Assembly (NCBI RefSeq): GCF_000764305.2
Contig: NW_025935144.1
Span: 186,001-250,000 of the forward strand
Origin: Hyalella azteca
Taxonomy: Eukaryota > Arthropoda > Malacostraca > Amphipoda > Hyalellidae
Direction of reading: 5' to 3'
Length of the DNA: 64,000 nt
The notes under the pieces were generated by a model. The model made no database searches and was not told the DNA's origin. It saw nothing but the letters and a program-made list of their open reading frames with translations. This document shows positions 61,096 through 64,000 of this stretch, piece after piece. The translations under genes and the position numbers were made by a program. The stretch's first letter is position 1, and the number at the start of each line of letters is the position of its first letter.

Positions 61096-62999
61096 AGTGA
61101 AAATCTTTGAAAAAGCCATGGCAAAATAAAAAAATTTCAAAAAATTTCGACTTCAATGAATGATCCAACAGTCTGAAATGGATCACAACTATAGATAACA
61201 AGCACGTTTGCGATGTTTACAAATCCATAAATTACTTTCAATATATGATTGAAAGTCTAACGCGCCAGATTAAAATACTTTCATGTGCAAGTTTTGACAG
61301 TCGAGGCATGCATATTTTACGTGGCATATAGAGGAGAAAAGCGACAGAGACATTGATGGTAAACAATTTTATTTTAATATTTTGCTGCAACTAACGTGAA
61401 CATTTACACCTCGCCAGATATGGAAAGCTCTAATTTATCACAGATTCATGATTGATACAAGTGACTTATTTTTAGGCCCACGCAATAGGTAATTTACGGC
61501 CCTTCGATTTGCGGTGCTTTGGACTGCGTCGCGGATATCGATGAGCTCCCTGGACTCTCAGGATACGCTTCAAGTCGAATCTCACAACTCCCCAGAGTGA
61601 TTACTTTAAAGTCAGCGCCCTGAACAATTAGGTCGGATGGTAGTTACGCCTAGTTGGCCGCATCGGTGGGAGAAATGCTAGCTGAGAACTCGACACGAGC
61701 TGTAATTTCGGTCCGTGAAGACGATTTTCAGCTCGAAAATTGCGAATGTTTGTCTTCTTATTGCAAGTCAGTTCGTGTATCTGCCCAATATCTCATGTCC
61801 GCGATTGGATTTAACCAAAGAAATTCATTAATTTGAAATAGGTATCATGGCTAAAATGGGAAATTGGGCAGAACAACCTGTAAGGCTATAATTGAGATCT
61901 ATAGGAGCCACAAAATTTAAAAAAATGGATGATATTTTCAATTAGCCTAGGTTCAGAACTAGAACTGCTCCAATTTGTACCTTCTAACCTCTCCTATGAT
62001 TTAGCCTAGTTCACGCTTAGGTTCTTCATTTAATGTTGGCAATAAATTAAAGCCCGTCAAGGAACAGTGCCGACGCTCTCATATTCCGAAACGTGAAATG
62101 AATTCCTTGCCTTTGACATTTACCGTCAATTTGTATATTAATGGCTATTGTAAACTCGCATTTTGGAGTTCATTTTATATATGAGCAATTCTCCAGAGCC
62201 TGTACACGATTAATTTTAAAACAGGATTTGAGACAAAGAAAAAATTACTTTAAATGCTAAAATTATGACCTCCGCAACCAGTCGCAACACTGAATTTTTG
62301 TCTGTGTGGAAGGATTTTAAAATCAAACATGGATTTTCGACGTCATTTGGCAGTCGAACCAAAAACGATGCGTATGAAGATGAAGCCGAAACACATTCTT
62401 TGGGAATTCGTTTTCCATATTTCGATCTTATAAAATCAAAACATTGCTTAGTTTTCTTTAAGGCAATTTAAAGCAAAAAAATTGGCAGGGGCGTAGTTTT
62501 GAATTTATTTTTTTCCTTTCAAAATTACAACGAATCATCAAGTAGATACTTCAAAATCAATATTCGTCACACAATTATCAGTTAGTAAGCAAAAATATGT
62601 GAAATATTAGGATGCTTAGAGGTTCTTCAAGTCTCATGCGCACCAACAAAATATAGCAATGCGCGAGTGACTCCCTCACCTCACAAGATCACTAAGAACC
62701 ACTAGAAACGGTTTCATTAAACAGATTATGGACACATACATCCGAAGAAATCGATGAAATGGGAGATTAAGCCCAAAATTTCATAATGGTTGAAAGGTTC
62801 GTAATCTATTTTTCAATTAATGGTAGCAGCTCTGGTCGTCAGAAGCAATAAACTAAGGTTAAAAATGTAAACTCATACAACCTTGAAATTTCGATCGATG
62901 AGAATGTTTTTAACGTGGCTGGCTATTTGTGCTCTACATCATCGATGCAAGAGATCTATAACTGAATCCCAGTATCTGAAACGCAACGTCTCGGTTCAG

Positions 63000-63110
63000 A
63001 TCCAAAAGAGAACCACAACGGCCAGGCCGCGGGGCAACTGCTCGTCACCGAGCCTGTCAGAAACCACGTCCCGCTGCCTGGCAAAAGTCGGCACGCGTGT
63101 CTAACTTCCC
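63000..63110. other. Isolated GC-rich island, possible exon of unknown strand
   Basis: About 110 GC-rich bases in AT-rich surroundings. They are open in two plus frames (one reading GQLLVTEPVRNHVPLPG) and one minus frame. A possible acceptor (cggttcag) precedes it. No family recognised. Confidence 0.2.
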
Positions 63111-64000
63111 ACCCACCAAATGATATCAATTGCTTCCGTGATGCCCCAGTCTTGATAGGATAATGAAGCGGACAGCTTGTGTTGGGGGTCTATTACTTGC
63201 GATAAATCTTGGCGTCTCTTCAGACGATTGATGTTAACCTCCTTAATGAAAAAGAATCCTATTGGATGAGCACTGAAGTTAGAACTGTCCCAGTTTGAGC
63301 CGCAAGACGGAGTGCTGGGCTCATAAGGGGACTTAAATGCAGGTTTTTGGGCATTCGCCTAATGGATGTCGACACGAAAGCATTATTAGTTACCTTTTGG
63401 CCACGGCCACAATGCAGCTCAGCAATGGAGGCTGCATTGTTACGGGCCTTTGCGTTCGCTTAATTCTTTCATCAGCTCAGAATTTAAAATAAGAGTGCTA
63501 TGCGATTGAAATGTGCATCACGAGGTCAAATTTATTTTAATTGAAAATTTCTAAGGCGGCAAAAATGTTATTAGTTAATCAATCTCATTGGCAAAAACGG
63601 AAAATTTATTTCATCATCAACGATTGAATTAGATTGCACAAATATAAGCGGTCGTTCTAATGTAGCGATGAGCCATGCAAGAGAGTTACAAATATTTAAA
63701 CACATTGTGAAGAAGCGCTCAATTATCGTTGGATAAAGAAATCTGTGCATGCAGTTCTCGATGCAAGTCAAAATAAATTTCTTGCAGATGCAAGGAAAAT
63801 GATGGAAATCATAAGAATCGATGAAGCTAATCGAAGTCACTTAGTTTAGTAATTAGGTCATTTAGAGTGGCTAACATTTTTAAGAGGAGCGTCTCTAATA
63901 TATTGAGGCAAATCTATAATTGCTGATGGCCCGGATTTTTTTTCAGAAAAATTATGGGCGCACTCAATTTCAAAATAACCGAACTCAAATCAGGATATTG

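Larger units (their letters stand above)
57277..64000. other. AT-rich DNA with a few GC-richer patches
   Basis: GC-richer patches at 57860-57985, 58740-58860, 61495-61625 and 63000-63110 could hide short exons, but none shows a recognisable motif. Near 63876 the string TTAAGAGGAGCGTCT resembles the left end of the TTAA element and may begin another copy that leaves the window. Confidence 0.4.

Noticed and set aside
1..64000. CRISPR array, operon or phage-type system
   Set aside because: All tandem repeats have unit lengths and internal variation typical of eukaryotic minisatellites, and no cas or other prokaryotic genes are present.

Overview
The window looks like a piece of an AT-rich, intron-rich, repeat-rich animal nuclear genome. 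It is very probably an arthropod and plausibly a crustacean. The clues are a Dpr/zig-8-type immunoglobulin gene with short GC-rich exons separated by AT-rich introns, a secreted lipocalin whose mature N-terminus resembles crustacyanin and apolipoprotein D, and many minisatellites, foldback elements and decayed transposons. There is no sign of bacterial gene organisation, and most open frames are chance or repeat-generated.

Gene 1 (minus strand, 30093 down to 22701) encodes a two-immunoglobulin cell-surface protein of the Dpr/zig-8 family. Seven coding pieces can be read and six of them join with matching phase. The exon that should carry the first cysteine of Ig domain 1 was not found with confidence. 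Gene 2 (plus strand, from 42336) encodes a lipocalin. Three phase-matched exons (42336-42464, 43051-43144, 43616-43758) give the signal peptide and the first half of the barrel. The following intron is split by a GC-rich, Jockey-like non-LTR retrotransposon (about 43857-47355), and a possible fourth exon lies just beyond it at 47553-47649.

Mobile and repeated DNA dominates the rest. It includes a 1.1-kb non-autonomous hAT element with a perfect 8-bp target duplication (37294-38400). This carries a roughly 470-bp segment related to a TTAA-flanked element at 7899-8885. There is also a 3' fragment of a CR1-like retrotransposon lying inside a 15-bp minisatellite (17100-17470), a tRNA-derived SINE (about 52150-52378), three large inverted-repeat elements (39080-39350, 47764-47942, 48927-49215), a TIR element with a tRNA-like B box (56555-57276), and a 400-bp repeat present twice (about 1041-1455 and 54969-55372). 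At least ten tandem-repeat arrays are present.

One stretch is artificial. Positions 16890-16927 are exactly two inverted copies of the Tn5 mosaic end, i.e. a mate-pair library junction left in the assembly inside the 15-bp minisatellite, so the local structure there cannot be trusted. A 1.1-kb stretch at 18660-19740 holds several protein-like but mutually frameshifted reading frames of unknown identity and is the least explained coding-like signal in the window.
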